A stretch of DNA of 64,000 nucleotides from Danxiaibacter flavus (GTDB lineage Bacteria > Bacteroidota > Bacteroidia > Chitinophagales > Chitinophagaceae). Made by a program: the position numbers and the translations under genes. Where the stretch lies: the NCBI RefSeq assembly GCF_041060425.1, contig NZ_JAULBC010000013.1, positions 1 to 64,000 of the forward strand. The letters are read 5' to 3'. The notes beneath the pieces are model-generated. The model was not told the DNA's origin. It made no database searches and saw only the letters and a list, made by a program, of their open reading frames with translations. Every line of letters begins with the position of its first letter. Positions within the stretch are counted from its first letter, which is position 1. This document shows positions 62,209-64,000 of this stretch, piece by piece.

Positions 62209-62907
62209 TTAACGCATTGCTGTAAGGGAGTTCTTTTCGGATATTTCTTTTATATCTGTCAGCATCCATTCATCATAAGACCGGCGGCCGGCCTGATCTT
62301 TAGTCTCTACAATATTCAGCATCATTCCAATACCTTTTCCATGATACGCATTTGAAACAATATGCCAGCTCTGCCGTACCGTTTCGTCACCTATTCTCTT
62401 GAACGCAGCATACGCAACAGCTTTTATCAGTATTGTTTCTACCTGCCTGCCCTGCCACATAAACGTAGTATCTTTTAACTTTTCTTCTTCATACTTAAGT
62501 TCGTAACGCATCTGCCCTATTTTAAATAGAATATTTTCCTGGCGGCGTGCTGTTTTATCTTTAATAACGACTGTATCAAGAATAATTTCACCTTTTATTC
62601 CACCGGCATTACCAGGAGTAAAAAATTCGAAGACCTCGAGCAGCTTTCCATCAACAGTAACAATGGAATCAGTAGTTACAATATTATTATATCTTCTTTC
62701 GCAGCGATAATTTTTTCCCTCCTTAGTTACCAGCTGTAAATCGGTGTATGTTTTTTCGGCGGTACTCGTATTTTGATAAACTAAGGTTTTTCCGTTCCCT
62801 ATTTGTTCATCTGCCAACTTATAGTCCTTTGGAAAAAATGCAGTCACCTCTTTATTACATGTAAACCCAAGCAGTAAAAGGGATAGTATACATGAGGCAG
62901 ATTTCAT
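62209..62907 (-). CDS. Hypothetical lipoprotein
   Basis: 232 aa. SPII signal MKSASCILSLLLLGFTCNK (Cys about 17). The rest is a beta-rich globular domain with many Lys/Glu residues: LVYQNTSTAEKTYTDLQLV, VTVDGKLLEVFEFFTPG, HIVSNAYHGKGIGMMLNI. No catalytic motif that I recognise; a DUF3108-like or general periplasmic barrel/lipocalin-like fold is conceivable but unproven. It is convergent with the ChrB-AraC gene (28-bp gap). Confidence 0.65.
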   Translation of the reverse strand: MKSASCILSLLLLGFTCNKEVTAFFPKDYKLADEQIGNGKTLVYQNTSTAEKTYTDLQLVTKEGKNYRCERRYNNIVTTDSIVTVDGKLLEVFEFFTPGNAGGIKGEIILDTVVIKDKTARRQENILFKIGQMRYELKYEEEKLKDTTFMWQGRQVETILIKAVAYAAFKRIGDETVRQSWHIVSNAYHGKGIGMMLNIVETKDQAGRRSYDEWMLTDIKEISEKNSLTAMR

Positions 62908-63211
62908 GTAGCTCTATTTAAGTATACTAAATGTACAAAAAAGTAACGAGAGTATTCCGGCAGCCGGACATTGTAACATCCTTAAAATACATGCATGTTA
63001 ACTTCAGGAAGCCGACAATGAAAAAAAGAAAATCCGTCCTTGTAAAGAACCGGCTACATAAAGCCAGGGGGGTAGGTCAAATGAAGATGTTTTAATGCGC
63101 AGCTTTTTTAAAGCTTCAAAACAGATTAATTTCTAACAATATTGATAACAGTAAATAAAACTAACCCATTCGTAACGCCGTGTTATTTAGTGAAAATAAA
63201 GAATAGATGCC
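62908..63211. other. 304-bp gap without a visible gene
   Basis: No hairpin, repeat or plausible frame beyond the ordinary A+T-rich spacer between the hypothetical lipoprotein start and the AI-2E-family stop. Confidence 0.5.
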
Positions 63212-64000
63212 TTATGCATCAGGCTGGGTTAACCACATGTAAAAGAGTTTATACCCAAGGGAAAGAACAACTGCACCTGTAAACAAACCCATGAATCCGG
63301 AGAGTATAAATCCACCCACTGAACCAAGAAATACGACAAGCATGGGAACCGGTGCGCCCTTGCCTAACAACCAGGGTTTAAGCACATTATCAGAAAGCCC
63401 TACAAGTAACAAATAAATAGTTAATAGTGTTGCTGCCAGCGTTGTGCCTGTACTCCAGATATAAATAATTATACAAATAGAAACAGGAAGAATACCAACC
63501 TGGATGATTGCCAGAATAAGACATATTAATGTCCACAAACCCGCAGCAGGAATTCCGGCAACAACAAATCCTATTGCAGCAAGTGTTGACTGAATAAAAG
63601 CAACACCCAGAATTCCTTTCACCACATTGCGGATCGTTATGGCAGATATCTGAGTTACATCAATATTCGAATTACTGCCAATTAAACGACGAAACAGGCT
63701 TCGTGCAAACGAAGAAGCACTATCCGCATAAGACAGAAAGACACCGCTTATAATAATTGAAAAGGTAAAGAAAAGCAAGCCTTTACCCGTGCTGGCCAAC
63801 AACCCCAGTGTGAATGCAAGCGCCGAGCGGAATTTTTGCGGATATTTCTGTGCAAGAGACTCAATGCCCTGCGATGCCTGTACCCATATTTCATGCGCCC
63901 TGTTGCCTATCACCGGCCAGCCCTTTACATTTTCACGCGGAGGAGGAATCGTGATCAATCCGGCTTTATAATCTGCTATGATGCTTTTTACTTCAGCAGC
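63212..64000 (-). CDS. AI-2E family transporter (partial, N-terminus outside window)
   Basis: 262 codons up to the window edge. The frame continues beyond position 63958 (AAEVKSIIADYKAGL) with no ATG, so the true start lies outside; the complete protein should be about 350 aa. Membrane helices: FTFSIIISGVFLSY, GILGVAFIQSTLAAIGFVVA, CIIIYIWSTGTTLAATLLTI, FLGSVGGFILSGFMGLFTGA. The last three helices and the GAPVPMLVVFLGSVGGF signature fit the AI-2E/YdiK/PerM family. The exported or imported compound is unknown for most members. Confidence 0.88.
   Translation of the reverse strand, partial: AAEVKSIIADYKAGLITIPPPRENVKGWPVIGNRAHEIWVQASQGIESLAQKYPQKFRSALAFTLGLLASTGKGLLFFTFSIIISGVFLSYADSASSFARSLFRRLIGSNSNIDVTQISAITIRNVVKGILGVAFIQSTLAAIGFVVAGIPAAGLWTLICLILAIIQVGILPVSICIIIYIWSTGTTLAATLLTIYLLLVGLSDNVLKPWLLGKGAPVPMLVVFLGSVGGFILSGFMGLFTGAVVLSLGYKLFYMWLTQPDA

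Overview
The window comes from a chromosome of a Bacteroidota bacterium, most likely a Chitinophagaceae relative. The reasons are a SusC/SusD pair with its own sigma/anti-sigma factors, type IX secretion (T9SS) cargo with gliding-type C-terminal domains paired with PorP/SprF-like partners, a YtxJ (bacillithiol) protein, Bacteroidota-type -7 boxes (TAnnTTTG), weak Shine-Dalgarno sequences, and SPII lipoproteins with short lipoboxes. I see no rRNA, tRNA, CRISPR array, insertion sequence or prophage.

Layout. 0-4.1 kb: cinA, a 2-oxoacid dehydrogenase E2 and a DUF2490 outer-membrane-type protein. 4.4-12.4 kb: a GH20 hexosaminidase, an unknown 240-aa protein, an S9 prolyl-oligopeptidase-type enzyme and an SMP-30-like secreted beta-propeller. 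12.6-21.3 kb: mostly housekeeping genes (EamA transporter, dolichol-phosphate-mannose-synthase-like GT2, DnaQ-type exonuclease, Mpl peptidoglycan-recycling ligase, a 40-aa lipoprotein plus ytxJ, an NmrA-like protein, TauE/SafE exporter, deoxynucleoside kinase, trpS). 21.8-26.6 kb: GH95 fucosidase and recG. 26.7-36.6 kb: a tandemly duplicated two-gene module, each copy a ~1,200-aa PKD-repeat T9SS cargo followed by a PorP/SprF partner. 37.1-45.8 kb: a GDPD-like/alkaline-phosphatase fusion and an ECF sigma - FecR - SusC (with STN domain) - SusD locus. 46.0-50.8 kb: asnA, a TlpA-like thioredoxin lipoprotein, gatB and a DinB-like protein. 51.6-56.9 kb: an asparagine/aspartate utilisation cluster (aspA, periplasmic asparaginase, DcuA/B-type carrier, porin). 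56.9-64 kb: GNAT, half-size EamA, lipase, esterase lipoprotein, DUF1360 protein, a ChrB-domain/AraC fusion, a lipoprotein and a truncated AI-2E-family permease.

How the genes work together. The aspA cluster would deaminate asparagine to aspartate and then fumarate, exchanged through the Dcu-type carrier. The sigma/FecR/STN-SusC/SusD set is a cell-surface-signalling nutrient-uptake locus. The duplicated PKD/PorP modules look like dedicated cargo-plus-anchor pairs for T9SS.

The most unusual signal is in the non-coding DNA. At least twenty gene borders carry short imperfect tandem arrays whose period is almost always 7 bp (sometimes 8 or 9), but whose unit sequence differs from array to array (TGAATAG, CAAATYT, TTTTGAM, ACATCKT, ACCTGAT, CTTTARG, GTACGAR, RATTTGA, AATTGAA; octamer RAATGTGC). 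Many begin within a few bases of a stop codon. They are nested in larger tandem repeats of 87, 98/105 and 122 bp, and the 98 and 105 bp units differ mainly by one whole heptamer. Several palindromic REP/MITE-like elements are also present, one pair with compensatory stem changes.
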